NCBI GenBank assembly: GCA_028023455.1
Contig: JAQFVV010012405.1
Span: 5,295,334 to 5,359,333, forward strand
DNA: 64,000 nt
Source: Epiperipatus broadwayi
Lineage: Eukaryota > Onychophora > Udeonychophora > Euonychophora > Peripatidae
Direction: 5' to 3'
Under the pieces are notes generated by a model. The model was given only the letters and a program-made list of their open reading frames with translations, searched no databases and was not told where the DNA came from. Of this stretch, positions 12,430 through 25,834 are shown piece after piece. How positions within the stretch are numbered: position 1 is the stretch's first letter; every line of letters starts with the position of its first letter. A program made the position numbers and the translations under genes.

Positions 12430-13260
12430 TTAATTGGGATGCAGAGAAAGCATTAGTGTTACCCATGAAGAAAGATGGCAGTTTACAACCTGTAGACAAT
12501 TGTCACAAAGGCGACTTGAATGATGGGTAGGGTTGTTTTGCGAGTGATCAAAGATTATCAAAGCATCATCAATGAAGGATATGGTTTGGACAGTAATTCC
12601 AAAATTAGGAAGGAAGAGACCAGTGCATTGTTCAATTTCATTAATCAAGGGATCTATATAAATTACAAATAGAAATGATGCAAGTAGTAAGACCTGTTGG
12701 AATGCCACAACTGGGTTTGGAAGATGTCAGCAGTCACATATAATTCTTCAGTTTAATTGATCTAGTAGCAAGATAGTTCTGGATGGCAATCATCCGATTA
12801 TTGTGTTCATACTGATGCTTGTGGCATAGCAGTGAAAAGATATTTTCAATTGACTAGATCAAAAGCTACATTAAAGTCAACTTAGAATGCAACATAATCT
12901 GTAAGCTTGTTTTCTTTGGCAAAAACAATATTGATTCTTATATTAAAAGAATTGCTTGAGAGGCATAACGTGAAATTGATAGTTTTGGCAGAATAAGTTC
13001 ATTCATTTTTTTCTTAAACTTTTCTTGCAAAGATTTTTTGATCAATGTCCACAAGTATAATAAGATGCAAGTTATTTATAGAGCAGTATAGTGTATTTGA
13101 TTTTTTTTCTGAAACAAAATATTGTGTTGATAGAAAGATTGGGGTTGTTAAGATTTTCTTGCACATAGTTGTTTGTAGCATTTAAGTAGAATAAGAATTA
13201 TGATACAGTCAAGCTTCTTGTAGACATTAGCTGGAATAAGATCTGCCATTAGAGATGTGT
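12430..13260 (-). pseudogene. Decayed non-LTR retrotransposon reverse transcriptase
   Basis: Read on the minus strand, several reverse-transcriptase landmarks occur in the correct order but in different frames. They are ADLIPANVYKKLD (like the GPDGIPAEVYK block, near 13210-13250), VDFNVAFDLVN (motif A, 12849-12881), CGIPTG (motif B, about 12692-12708) and FIDDALI (motif C, the xDD catalytic box, 12556-12576). The last part is still open as 92 codons (12430-12708). Stops and frameshifts separate the blocks, so the enzyme is dead. Minus-strand sequence up to about 13570 has another 63-codon open stretch that could be its upstream part. The clade is not determined. Confidence 0.85.
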
Positions 13261-15380
13261 GTGTCTCAAGATGTGCTATTTCTTGATATATTTGTTGCTT
13301 TGAAATAAAATTTTCTTGAGGAGATTGTATACTATAGTGAATACTGGGCCCATATTGATCAGCTGTTCGTAGACAACCTTTTAGGTGCTCAAGATTTCCA
13401 TGTCAACATTGATGCCAGAAAGGAGAGTGTCATCTTTTTGTAAAAAAGGAATGCCTAAGGTTTGAGATGAAGTTGATTTTGTATAATTTACTGTGTTTGT
13501 CAAATGCTTTGAGAGATTTATTACTTTTTTTAATCTATACATTATTGCATTCTGATTGTAAAGCATGATCACTTGGTTTGCTTCATTTTGTAGTTTATGT
13601 GTAAGAGCTTTGACATCATTTATTTATGAGATGGTTTGCAGAGTTGCATCTTCATTTCCAGTACACTGTTTTATGAGGTTATTTGAGTAATAACATGTTA
13701 ATCAGTTGAAGCAGCAATTGTTTAAAACATTTTAAAAGAATAACTAAGTTTCACCTGGAGAAAGATACTGCAGCTGATGATAATAAAGAACTGCAGTTAT
13801 TGTATTAGAAAAATCATCTATAGTTCAACTTAAATTCTATAGAAACCTGTCATTTAGATGTAAACTTATAGAATAATATGTTATTTTGAAATATGTACAA
13901 TTTGATAATCAAGTAAGGTCTGAAAATTAAACATTGGATAGATAGAAGTTTTAAAATCAGCTGGAGATGGGGGGAAAAGAGATTGATAAGAGATGAATCT
14001 TGCCATCCAATAAATAAAAATGCCCCAGGAGAGCATAAAAATGAAAGCAGTGGGAGAGCAATTTGATTAAGGTTAGATTATAAAGTAAATGTTAATTTAT
14101 TATAAGAACAGGTGAAGACACTACAAAGATTAGTTATTCCAAGTCTGCGTAAGATTTTTGTTTGCCTGATTAAAACCTGAAAGCAATTGCAGTTTTATTC
14201 AGGTTGGATTTAAACCCACATTGTGTGTATGAAAAATAGATGTGCTATTGATAGCCCAAAAATCCCTTCATATTTATAGTTTAATGTAGAAACAATATTA
14301 AGATAATGATAAATTCGGTGTAGACTACATTATAACACACAGATAATTATAAAATTGTAATCGCGTTATTCAGAAGGTAATTGACATTCAAGCACAGAAG
14401 GTAGCAGAAATGAGCTTCGATCCAGATATTTTTAATTCTTAAGTCTATTTCTGTGCATTGCATAAAACACTTCGAGGCATTAAATATTGAATATTACATC
14501 TAATAATTCCTTGCAGTTTGATTCAAAATGTGTGTCATATTTCTAATGAAAAGATTTCATTTAAAAATATCTATTTAAATCAAATTTTTTAGTTAAAATT
14601 TTTAATCTGTGCTTATAATAATTATACTTACAAATCCCTAATTAAATTACGGTTTTTATAAGAAAGTTTTTTTTTCTTAATTATTTACAACTACAATTTT
14701 AATAATTATTGAAATACCTAATTAACTCCAGAAGCAAGAAAAGGAAAATAACAGGGTAGTTGACTTGATCAAAAACTTTCATACAAAAAAAATAATTAAT
14801 TAACTTACTTCTTAAAAATTCTAAAAGATTAACATTGCTTTTACTCAAAATAATTTTTAGTCTAATAATATGGAAAGAAACTTACTGGGTTTTGTTTATA
14901 TCCCACCTGGCGTGCCCAAAATAATCTGCTGCGTGAGCATTTGCAAACGACAAACGTTATTTTTCTGTCATTTTTTTTAAATGTCCATATGCGCTAAGTT
15001 TTAAAGCGTATTTTAGATTTAATCTGTTACTTTGTCAAATATTTAACTTGGAAATAAATGATTTTATCCTAAAAAAAAAAAAAAAAATATCGTGCTTAAA
15101 ACGATTAAAGGATATTTTCCCACAAATGAATATTCTCCAGTGGCAAAGGATTTAGATAATTTTAGCAAGAATATTAAATCAGTTTAATAATACATTTCTG
15201 AACAATGTTTTTTGTAATATATACGCAAAATGAAAACTAAAACTAAAAACGGTACAAAAATTATTTATCAATATAGTAAATGAAATACGACATAACTTCT
15301 ATAGGAAGATTAAAATAATCGACAAAATTTATTAAAAGATAACAATGTTTACCTGAATTCTGAACATATATTTATATATA
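13261..15380. other. AT-rich noncoding stretch
   Basis: Beyond the possible upstream RT relic (13381-13572, minus) I see no gene. There is an A-run of about 15 at 15072-15086. Confidence 0.5.
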
Positions 15381-15748
15381 CATAACCACTGAAAGAAGTA
15401 TGGAAAGATGCATGTTGGGAGTAACAAGAAGATATCGAAAATGCAATATATGAATAAGAGAACAAATAGGTGTTACTGACCTCATTGAAAAAATTAAAAA
15501 ACTGGAGTTGGGCTGGACATATTGCTAGGAGAGATGATAATAGATGGACAATTGAAATCTTAAACCAGATTCCAAGAGATTGTAAAAGACCCAGAAAGAG
15601 ATCACATGTGAGTTGGATGGATGAAATAAAAAAGTGTGCAGGAGTGATGTCGAGAAGAGAAGCTAAAGATCGGAGAAGATGGATTGAACTTGGAGAGACT
15701 TTCATCCTGCAGTGGATTTATAATGGTTGATGATGATGATGATGAACC
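15381..15748 (+). pseudogene. LINE 3' end (RT C-terminal domain), 86-codon open segment
   Basis: This is a 5'-truncated insertion of the same LINE as at 6.4, 27.5, 33.6 and 39.6 kb. The open segment contains WSWAGHIARRDDNRW, RPRKRSHVSWMDEIKKC and RRWIELGETFILQW. These match the conserved C-terminus of many animal endonuclease/reverse transcriptases (W.GH.AR..D.RW....W.P...KR..GRP..RW.D). A 6-bp deletion-type difference from the 33.6-kb copy at about 15494 shifts the upstream frame. The element ends TGATGATGATGATGA, the usual tail of this family. It is non-functional because the endonuclease and catalytic RT are missing. Confidence 0.9.
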
Positions 15749-17660
15749 AAAGAATTTTATAGATATGGGTAAAGCATTACTTATGAGTAAAACAGCTTTT
15801 AAGTAGCTGCCGTCAGTGACAAACAGAAAGATAATCAAGTGATCTCGTGATTATAATATTCTGTTATCTAATTAATCCAACTGCCTTTGCAGATAAATTA
15901 ACATATATATATATATTGCAGAACAAAACCCTTTCCAATAGCCTTTTCAACAAAAAAAATTAGTAATGATGTGGTATTTATCTTCAACCTAGCCAATTGC
16001 TTGAAACAGATAAAGATGTCTATCGGAGTATAATACCTTTTCCAATCATTACTAATAGGAATTACATCATATTACAATCATCTGTGTTAAACTGTTTGTG
16101 AAATGGAAAAAATTTCATCTGGTTAATAATTAAAGCCCAGTTATCTAACTGGCTGTGATAAAGACTTAAAGTTTGCTTTTGTTTTAAGTTTATAGATAAA
16201 AATAATTGGATACCCATTTACTAACCATTAATTAGAAGAGTAGACAGACAAGTTGTTTATAAGGTGGCTAAGAAAATCTGAAAATTTTGTAAATTTCAAC
16301 TCTTCTAAGTTTGATTCAAGTCTTATGTCTGACAGAAGGTTTTACTAGTATTTATACCATAAATCTTCATATATATATAATTTTTTAAAATATTTTATTA
16401 GCCATTTTTATAAACCCATTTTAGTCAAAAGTTAATATAATATACATATAGAATCAGTATGCAGATTTGATTATTGAGAGAAGCAGCCTATATACACTAT
16501 AAATAATTTTCATTTGGTTCTTATATATTTAGGTATGTATAGCTTTTTACTGACCTGTCACAAATGTAATAGAATGAATGTTTTGTTGATCAGCTGACTA
16601 TGATAAACATGTTTCACATATGACAGGTTAACATGTGCATCATAACAATGGAAATAGATTTTTATATGTGTGCATTGCAATAAAAATAAACAAATTATTT
16701 TAATTATATACATATTCCTAGAAAGAATATATCACTATATTTTTAGGCAACATTCACCCATAACATGACAACTAATTACTCATATGCATACACTTCTATA
16801 TTTTTTGCAACCAGCCTGCAAAAATCAGTGTAAGGAGTTGACTTTCAGTTTATAAAAATTCAGTTCACTATATGTGTACAATCAGGGCACACAAATATAT
16901 AAGAAAAAATTAAAGAACAAAGACTGTATCTTAAGTAATAAAAATATTTAATTAATAAATAAGTTTGCTAGGTACATACATTTTTGATTGAGTTAAAAGT
17001 TTCTGCTAGCTAAAAAATTAACCACAATTTTAAAATGTCTATGTATATGAGGAAAAATAAGTACAGCTGATTTATTGTTCAAATTTATTAATGAAATGAA
17101 ATCAAACAAACATTTAAACTAAAATATAAGATAAAATATTAAAGCCCATTTTCCCATTTAACCCGAGATGTTTATCAATATAAACTTAAAAAAAGTTCCT
17201 TGTCCTTAAAGCTTTTGAGATTCTTTTATAACTTATTGATTCAGTCATTTGTTAACTTTCTTGATTAATTGTTCATATAAAGATAGCAGTTGATTAGTTT
17301 GTAACAAAATATATATGATTTCCAATTTTTGACTAAAGTTCTGGTAAGACAAAACCTCTAGGGTTTTGAAATTACTTATGATCATAAGTAATGCTTGACA
17401 CATAGAATTCATTCTTTGGCAGTTTGTTAAATAATCTCATTAAGTCAAATGAGTTTCTTTTGATGGCTTCTTTGTACATGATTTAACAATTTCTAGCTGG
17501 TTATCATTGCTGAGATGTTGGCAAAACAGCTCATTAATTGTGATTTCTTAGCACAAGCCTAATGTACATTCTAATAAAAATTATTTTACAGCTCTTGAAG
17601 CCTTTTGAAAAAGTAACTTAAAATATTTAAAAACTAAATATTTTTAGTCTGAAAGCACTT
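15749..17660. other. AT-rich noncoding stretch
   Basis: No supported gene, RNA or repeat. Confidence 0.5.
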
Positions 17661-17676
17661 TAATATAACTTAATTT

Positions 17677-17779
17677 TTTTTCTCATGTGTCATAGCATCA
17701 GCCAGGAAGCGAACCCGCTAACCCGGGACAACTGCTTGTAAAGCAGCCGTCGCTGACCTTTCAACCACCAATGCTTGAC
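17677..17779 (-). mobile_element. tRNA-derived SINE, long-variable-arm subtype
   Basis: On the minus strand the tRNA-like body spans 17774-17695 (80 nt). It opens GCATTGGTGGTTGAAAGG (A box) and has B box GGGTTCGCTTCC and acceptor 3' strand CTGATGC, which pairs with GCATTGG by five Watson-Crick and two wobble pairs. TATGACACATGAG and an A-run follow directly. The TSD taatataacttaattt (16 bp) is perfect at 17661-17676 and 17780-17795. Confidence 0.93.
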
Positions 17780-17795
17780 TAATATAACTTAATTT

Positions 17796-18214
17796 AAAAC
17801 AAATCAATAAAAATTGATAATCTGTTATAAAAACTACAAATTTGACATCATTTCTCTTTTTTTATTACTTACACTTAGAATGTTTGGCAAATAATTATTT
17901 TTTTAATTAAAAAGCTTTTCTAATTAACAATACTAAAAAACAAGTCTTTAAAAAATACTTTAGAAGAGAATATTTTAACTTGCGAAGCACTGATAGTTGA
18001 AAATTGAAATAAATCGAGATATTGAAAATCTCTAGTGCTCATTACAATGCTTAACTGACAGCCAATCAGATGGCATGGATAGCTGTCAAAAATGACATCC
18101 AAACCTAAACACACAACAAAGATTTTACTAGAAAAGGGTGGCCCACCCTTTTCTCTACTCTTCTTTCTATATATCTAAGCCAGTCATCAATTATAGTCAA
18201 AGAAGGTTAAAATC
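17796..18214. other. Noncoding
   Basis: Nothing recognisable between two SINE copies. Confidence 0.5.
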
Positions 18215-18223
18215 TATCATTTA

Positions 18224-18336
18224 GTCTTGCGTTGTTAGCCGAGAGGTATCGCAACCGCCATGCAAGCAAGTAGTTCGTTGCAGACGGGTGTGGGTTCGCG
18301 TCCCGGCAGATGCTATGACATATGAAAAAAAAAATG
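18224..18336 (+). mobile_element. tRNA-derived SINE, long-variable-arm subtype
   Basis: The tRNA-like body is 18229-18313: acceptor GCGTTGT, A box TTAGCCGAGAGG, B box GGGTTCGCGTCC, 3' strand CAGATGC. TATGACATATGA and an A-run follow. The TSD tatcattta is at 18215-18223 and 18337-18345. It is too diverged in the stems and carries an A-tail, so I call it a SINE and not a working tRNA gene. Confidence 0.92.
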
Positions 18337-18345
18337 TATCATTTA

Positions 18346-19178
18346 AATAAACTAAACATTATTTGGCAATAATATTGTAACTGAATTCATTATCTTAATT
18401 TTTTTAAATCTAAAATTGAAAGTTAGAGACAAAAATACTTGATTATTTTTATACCTTTTAAACAAATAAAATTATGACATTTTGTCCATTCTAAAAGGCA
18501 GTATTTTAAAAAGAATTTATATTCATTTTACCAACAAAAATAATTTATAACTAGATTAACACCCAACACTGATTTATTGAATACACACACTCATATATAT
18601 ATATTTAATTAAGAGAGATAATACTTGTATTTAAATATTATATATATGACGCTTTGCTATCTTTGTAAGAAAAAATGATTTAAATCTGTTAATATTATTA
18701 GCATTAATTGATTTTATGGGTTTATGAAATCAAAGATAGACATGATATACATATTCATATACAACTACACCAAATAGCTTTAAAGTTTCTAACCAATCAG
18801 ATCAGTTGTTAAATAATTCATTCAATTGCTATATAATGTAAATATTTTAAAGCTATCATTTTATCAATTATCACAAAGAGTAGTAATTTTTCATGTCAAC
18901 AGAGCAATCCAATGCATTAATGAAAGTTGTTAATCTTAAAACTAATATGTTTTTTCTAAATCCTAATTGCTTTTTTACATTATACAATAAGCGAATAGTT
19001 GATTTAACTAGTAGTTTGATTGGTGACAATTTTAAAGTTATTTAATGAAATTTTATTTTTATTAATTTCTAATTCAATTCTATGCATTTAAAATATAAAA
19101 GTAGATGATAGTTAAAAAGAGAAAAAAATAAAATAAGAAACATAATAGTAAAATTATAAGCTTTTAGATATCAATTAT
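18346..19178. other. AT-rich noncoding stretch
   Basis: Nothing recognisable. Confidence 0.5.
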
Positions 19179-19188
19179 TTTCCATTAG

Positions 19189-19300
19189 TCTTGCATTGGT
19201 GGTCGAGAGGTCGGCGCGACTGCCTTGCGCTTGCGGGCGGTTGCCCAGGTTGCGGGTTCGCGTCCCGGCCGATGCTATGACACTTAAAAAAAAAAAAAAA
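19189..19300 (+). mobile_element. tRNA-derived SINE, youngest-looking copy
   Basis: The tRNA-like body 19193-19275 (83 nt) has acceptor GCATTGG paired with CCGATGC, T-arm GCGGGTTCGCGTCCCGG and a GC-rich centre very unlike its AT-rich surroundings. TATGACACTT and a 15-base A-run follow. The TSD tttccattag (10 bp) is perfect at 19179-19188 and 19301-19310. The high CpG content suggests recent insertion. The acceptor and T-arm resemble tRNA-Gly, but the middle is longer than a tRNA-Gly. Confidence 0.93.
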
Positions 19301-19310
19301 TTTCCATTAG

Positions 19311-20459
19311 CTAATACTGAATTTAGCATCCCAAATTTCTATAGTTTATTTGCTTCATTAAAATTTTTAGAAGCATTCTTAAATTTTATTAATCTTATTT
19401 AACCTTCATACATCATTCCAATTTGCACTATTGATTTAATGTTATTACTGATAGCAGACAAAAAATTTCTGTCAACATTATAGACTTATTAAATACTCTG
19501 ATTTTCTTTGTTGAAGTTGCGATTCTTCAGCAGAATTAAACACAAAACAAAAACTATTGTTATCATTAATGTTTTTCTCTAAATTTTATAATGGGAGGAT
19601 TTATTACATTTTAATTTAAAAGCAAAAGCTACCATATAGTATAAGAGTCAAAAAAAAATACTTGATTTTCCTGCCCAATATATATATATATATGCACAAA
19701 GAACGCAGAGGAAAAATTATTTACCAAAGAACCAATGAAATACATTTATCAAATATGTCAGATAGATCTGAGGATTCCAAGCTAAGATGCTCCTAGACTA
19801 TAAAAAAAAATTGAAAAGAAAAAAAAATGTTTTGTCATTGTTGAAAAGCAAAGAAATCTAAAAGGAGATCAAAGTAGGAGAGTTGTTGCTGTCATTGCCA
19901 CAATGTGGTCCATTTAATCATGCTTCCCTCAGTCTAGCTGGTTGAAGGCAGCTTTCATCTCCACATGTCCCAGGATCAAACCACCGGAACTGTCTTCATA
20001 AATTGTCATCGTCCACAAGAAATGGCTCTTCCATAAAACTCAGGAGAGCTTTATCATGAGGGAACTAGTCCAGAGAACGAAATGAAAGTATAAATTATTA
20101 ATGATAGAATGAACTATAAACTTTCTTTGATTTAAGATCTCTGAACTTTATTTTTCTTTAAATATAAACTATTAAGAGATATTATGAATTATAGACTTTC
20201 TCTGATGACCAAATCTGAACTTTATTTTCATAAACTTTGTAATGTTAAAAGTCTCTTATCTAAAAGTTAAACATAATCTTCATAAAATATGTATTATACA
20301 CCTTTTAATACTTAGTGTAAGACATGTTGATAATATGGCAGGAGTTGGTGATTGTAAACCTAAATTTATATATAAAATTGAATACATATCATTACTTGTG
20401 CATTATTTGATTTTAAAATAAGTTAAATACAGTAAAAAAATTTAAAGAATAAATTAAAT
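19311..20459. other. Noncoding
   Basis: No supported gene. Less AT-rich sequence around 19900-20070 is unexplained. Confidence 0.45.
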
Positions 20460-21430
20460 TATTAAATTGTATTAAATTTAAGTTGGGTGTAGATTTCTGC
20501 ATAGATTCATTAAAGTTTATGTTAGTTTAAGAAGGTTTAATTTTGGACTATTTGTGTCATAGTTGAGTCGAGCTGGTGGAGGGATGTAAGTGTGATTATA
20601 TTAATGTAATATCAAGCATGTTAGCATATAGGGCACCATGCCCAAATAATTGTATGGCCCAAAGATGTAACCATTGTGTTGCAATGAACATGGATGTATT
20701 TCCCACACTATTGATCTCCTTTCGCTCTATGGATTGGGACTATAATTCAGTGAAGACCGATCTCCCTCCATATAGAGCATTTCATGTTATATTTTTCTTT
20801 ATCCTCTTTGCCAGACAGATGCACATTTCTGTGCTGGATGAAGGCCATTATTATTATTGATATCATGTCACATATGTATATTCCTGTAGGCACAGTTTTA
20901 TGCTAACATCTTCATGTTGCATTGGTTATGTCTGTATATCAGGAAGCTAGCATTGGTTTAACTGCAAACTTTTAGCTTGGGATTGGATGTTCTGAAAGTT
21001 TTTAATTGTGTAGACTATGCTCAACTTTCTAAAATAGTAAATTATATAAACTATCCATCTGTGCTAGTTAACAAGAATAATAGAATTAAATCTAAATAAT
21101 ATTAAATTAATCAAATCCTCAAATTGCTTCTTTATATGCATAATAAATGTTTGTATTATTACTGGCAATACTTTATTTTATTATTATTATTTCCTTATTA
21201 AAAATATATTTAAAAAATTTATATCATTAAATCTCAGCTACTCCTTGAGCCAGCGACTAGGGCATATTGGTTAAAGTAGAATGGAAGTTTTTTAACAAAA
21301 AGTATCTACCTACATTATAAATTTTCCAGATTCAAATGGGCTGGTGGCAACCTGTATGGCAGTTAGAGTAAGAGTCCACTTCCCTGACCATTATACTAGG
21401 AATAATATCAAAATTCATGTCACGTTTAAT
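20460..21430 (+). repeat. Unknown ~1-kb dispersed repeat, copy 1
   Basis: Colinear with 30362-31355. Shared blocks include TTAAATTTAAGTTGGG, GCATAGATTC, ATGTTAGTTTAAG, a GCCAGACAGA/ACCAGACAGA block, ATATCAGG.AG.TTGGCATT-like, and AAATTTTCCAG.TTC.AATGG further right. The two copies differ by many substitutions and indels. Each has short open frames that do not agree between copies, so it is not clearly coding. The direction is arbitrary. Confidence 0.75.
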
Positions 21431-22959
21431 AAAGAAATTTTTTTTAAAATGTGTAGTTCATTCATCTTTCTTTAAACAAGAAAATCTGTTTTTTTTTTTT
21501 TATGTAAAGGTCAAAAGACATATTCTCTTCATCTTGATACACATAAATTTAAATATATAATGTTCATTTAGGCTATTCTCTCTTAAAACAAACTAGTAGT
21601 AAAATATATTTTTATACGCATTTGCAGATAATATAAAATATATCCACATTTATAAAATTCCTTCATACATATTTAATTTAATTGCAAACATTATTTGTTA
21701 TTTCTTTTTTTCATTATAAAGTACTTATAGCTTATTAAATAGCTTTCAACAATTAACCTCAACATAATAAAATATAAATTTCTTGGCAGATTGTTTATAA
21801 GAGTTTATCAAAATTATTAAATATAAATGTTTTTTTCACTTCACACATACTACAAATATTAAACATAAAGTTCTTATGAATCCTTGAGTTTTCTTGGGTT
21901 ATATAATTAAAATTCTCATGGCTTTTGCTATGCATTAAGCCAATACTTCATTGCCAACTATTGGTTTCCATAAAATTATAGTTGTTTTCATTAAGTTTCA
22001 CATGAAATTTTACTGACAGGGAACTAATTCTTACTGAAACATGAGATACATTATAAAAATTATTTAAAACTATACTTTAACTTTATTAAAAAAATATTTT
22101 ATAAAAAAATTAAAACTTTTAAAAACATGACCAGATTAGACAAACAAAACAGGACAAAATTAGACAAAACTGACTATAACTGTCTAGACTGATTGAACAC
22201 CTATATTTTATACCTATTCTACCCAGTGTGTTTATTGGTTAATCCAAGTTCTTCTCATATACTAATTTACATATAAATTAAATTTTTCTGTCTACAAAAT
22301 CATTTTCTAAAACAATATGACTCATTATTTTATTATTATATAAGATTTATTTATAATATAGAATATCTTGATTTAAACATGAAAATATTTTTAATAACCT
22401 GAATATTAATTTTAAATTAGCAAATATTATTTAGAAAGGATAAGAAAAATTAATTATTACTTTCATGATAAAATTTACAATATTATTTTGTAACATTTAA
22501 TGTGTCTAATTTTACAAACAATAAATTAAAAATTAATATTTTTCCTGAAAGCTTGAAAGCTCAAAGACAAATATACACACTTTTAGAATATTCTAAAATA
22601 ATTTAATTACTAATTATGCAAAATAATAACTTAAATAACTAAAATTATTTAAAATACATTAGATATATTATTTAATATTCAATACTGTAATTAAACCATT
22701 ATTTTAACATTATATCCTTTAAATATAATAAATATTAATTAATTTTATCTTTCAAATAACATATAATTTATTACTTTTATCATTTAAATTATAATAAAAC
22801 ATCTTTAAAATACTCTAAATATCTTTATAAACTTTTTATCTAACAAGTTTAAACCTATTTTACTCATAAAATTAATATAAAATAATATAGACTAATATAA
22901 ATTTAATTTTTTTTTTAAAACTAGCTATTTTTAAATTCTATTTAAAATGACTGTCACAA
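21431..22959. other. Very AT-rich noncoding stretch
   Basis: No supported feature. Confidence 0.5.
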
Positions 22960-25110
22960 ATGACATGGGCACAATATGTATAGTGTCACTACATTTTGAC
23001 ACTGCCCATAATTTTAAAAATATTACAAAAATAAGGTGGCAGGATGAGCATGCCACTAGACATATAACCTAGAACCAGATTTCCAAAGCACATTCAACAA
23101 TCATGGTTATTTATTTACAAACGGCAATCACTAAATATATTTTTAAAATGTAATCTTATGCAGACTTTATTTTTACCAAATAGACAGTTAACTATTTAAC
23201 TAATAACTAAATTAAAACAGACCCTTAAGTAAAACTTAATTATTTATTATATTCCTTTTTTTATTTGGGATTTTTTCTAATTCCCTCTTTTTCTTTTACT
23301 AACCCATTGACTCAATCTATTATAAAAGCCAAAATATCAATGTGTTTTTTTGCCAACTCATATATATATATATTATTAAAAAACATATATATATTAGTTT
23401 AAAATAACATTTTTTGAAATATTATTTCAAAAGTTTTTTTTTAATTGATCTCAAAGGAATCAGCATTCCTTCAGTTTAATTATTTAGTTAAAATCGAATC
23501 TTGAGTTTTCTGCCTAATAACAGTTTTTGTTTTAAAATAGAATTCTTAGAAAGGAACAGGAAAGAAAAAAAGTATAGATATTTTTTTTCTGTAATTAACA
23601 CTATTGTTGAATCTTCAGATAGTAAAAGTATTTCATTATCTATTATGCTAATTAATCCAGAATTTTTCTACTAATTTAAAGAAAAATATGACCAAAAAAG
23701 GACAAAAATTGGAGTGCTAAAATATAACTAAAAATAAATTAAGAGTGTGAATTTGGTTCTTGAAAGGACCCTAAATATCTAAATTGCAGAGTTCTCTATT
23801 GTTTGCATGGTCAGGACCATTTTGCTAAAAAGTATTGTAGATCCAGAACTGTTGCCAGAAAATATTGTTAAATAGCACCAAGAAAAGATTATCTGGCTGA
23901 AGAAAACATTTAAGAAACTTTCTTTTCAGGAAATTCATTTTCCCAACTCATGTGGAGCCACCCAAGTGATTGTTAACCATGGACAAGAGGAAGTTTAACC
24001 AGCTAGCTGAGGATGTCAAGAAAAGTCAATGGACAACATGCAGGATTCACAGCAGCATATAAGAACTTCACTTACCTGGAGAAAGTTCAATCTCTGATCG
24101 ATCAGGGTAACTATGAATTATTACTTAATAAACTTTTATTCCATTTTGTGTGATAGATTAATAAAATCCAGTCATTTAAATTGTAAAGAAAAAAAAGTTT
24201 TAACAATAGAGAATTTTTTTTAATAAATGTTATTAACTATAAGTTATAAATTTGTATTAATCAAAAAATTTTTGTTTTGTTAATATAATCCTCTTGATTA
24301 TTATATTTCAAATATGCATATGAAAATGAAAATTAACTGCTTAATCTAAATAGCCAAAACAGGAGGGAAAAATAAAAGTTTAGTTAACAAGTCCATCCAC
24401 AAGTTAACAGAAGAACCTTATGGTGGAACCTAGTGTTAGAAAGAAATAGATGCTCCAATGGCTGTAAGCAAATAACAGACACATCATCCATTAAGATTTA
24501 GAATATATTATTTAATGTTAGAAAGAGAGGGTTTGAGTGTCACTATTTGGCATACACTTATTAGTAAGCCACCCTAGAGTTTCACTCCTACTTGATCAGG
24601 GTTGCCATAATCAACTGGGACTTCTGTCATATGGAGGATAAGTGACAGCACATGTTTCCTTGAGAAAAGAATACTTGGTAAATAATTTGGATCATATTTT
24701 AAAAAGGGATATAGGTTTGCCTTTAAATTTACATTGGTGTTTTGCTTTTATAGTATATCATGTCAGTTTGAGTTTATAAAAGAAAAAAAAATGGAATTAG
24801 AAAAGATCCCCAATAAGGAAAGGAATATAATAATAAATAATTAAATTTTACTTGAGTGTCTGATTTAATTTAGTTATTAGTTAAATAGTTAAATATCTAT
24901 TTGGTAGAAATAAATTCGCGTAAGATTACATTTTAAAAATACATTTGGTGACCACCGTTCGTAAATAAATAAATAACCATGATTGTCGAACACGCTTCAC
25001 ATTTGGCTCTAAGTTATATGCCTAGAAGTGTTCTTGTCTGACCACTTTATTTTTGTAATATTTATAAAATTATGGGCAGTGTCAAAATATAGTGGCATAT
25101 AAGGTAGAGA
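22960..25110. mobile_element. 2.1-kb element with ~330-bp inverted terminal arms
   Basis: The left arm (about 22980-23290) and right arm (about 24795-25105) are imperfect inverted copies. Paired blocks include CATTTTGACACTGCCCATAA with its complement near 25066-25085, ACAATCATGGTTATTTATTT with AAATAAATAACCATGATTGT, and TAACTATTTAACTAATAACT with its complement near 24875. The 1.5-kb interior (about 23290-24790) has no recognisable transposase. A non-autonomous DNA transposon with long terminal inverted repeats is most likely. The exact ends and TSD are unclear. Confidence 0.75.
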
Positions 25111-25834
25111 AAATTTTAAAAAGTTAGTATATATAATATAGGGAGCATACCAATAGCCAAACAAGCTGTTATTAATATATATAATGCTGATATACTTCTG
25201 TTTAATGTGTATAAGATAAAATTATAAAGTAAAAGATAATTTATTGATACATGAGCTAAGCCTACTTTCAGCATCTTGATGCCATACTCATATTTATTTA
25301 CAATTAATTCAAAAATATTCTTACTTATAATTTATGTATATGGTTTCACACAATTAGGCTATTCACTCATATCATAATTTTCATAGTTAATGAACTATAA
25401 TTCATTATAGTTCCTTTTGTACAATCATCATGTTCTTAATATAAAATAGTGATATGTTTTTGAGCCATAAAAAAACACTAGCTATAAAATCATTCTGAAG
25501 GAGTTAGATTTGCCTATAAAGAATGATTTAATTACAAAAAATATCATAGATCATTTCACATGTAATGGGCTAAGAATGTGTGTGTGCACATATATAGAAA
25601 AAGCCAGCACTACTATTAGGTATACTAAGCACCTAGTTAGAATACAGATCTCGATGAAAGTTCAGTATTGATATTTAAAGTTACAGTTTTGCAAAAATTT
25701 ATCTTTTTTTTTTCTTTTTCTTTTTTCCACAAATAAGCCTTTCCTAGATCCCAAAATAGTCTTGTGCCAATCTTATACATAAATATATCAAATGATATAA
25801 ATATAAACATATATTTATATATCAATGGATTTTC
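25111..25834. other. Noncoding
   Basis: Nothing recognisable. Confidence 0.45.

Noticed and set aside
18229-19275. Possible functional tRNA genes at 18229-18313 and 19193-19275
   Set aside because: Both have A-tails and target-site duplications, an oversized middle and imperfect stems. They are SINE copies.
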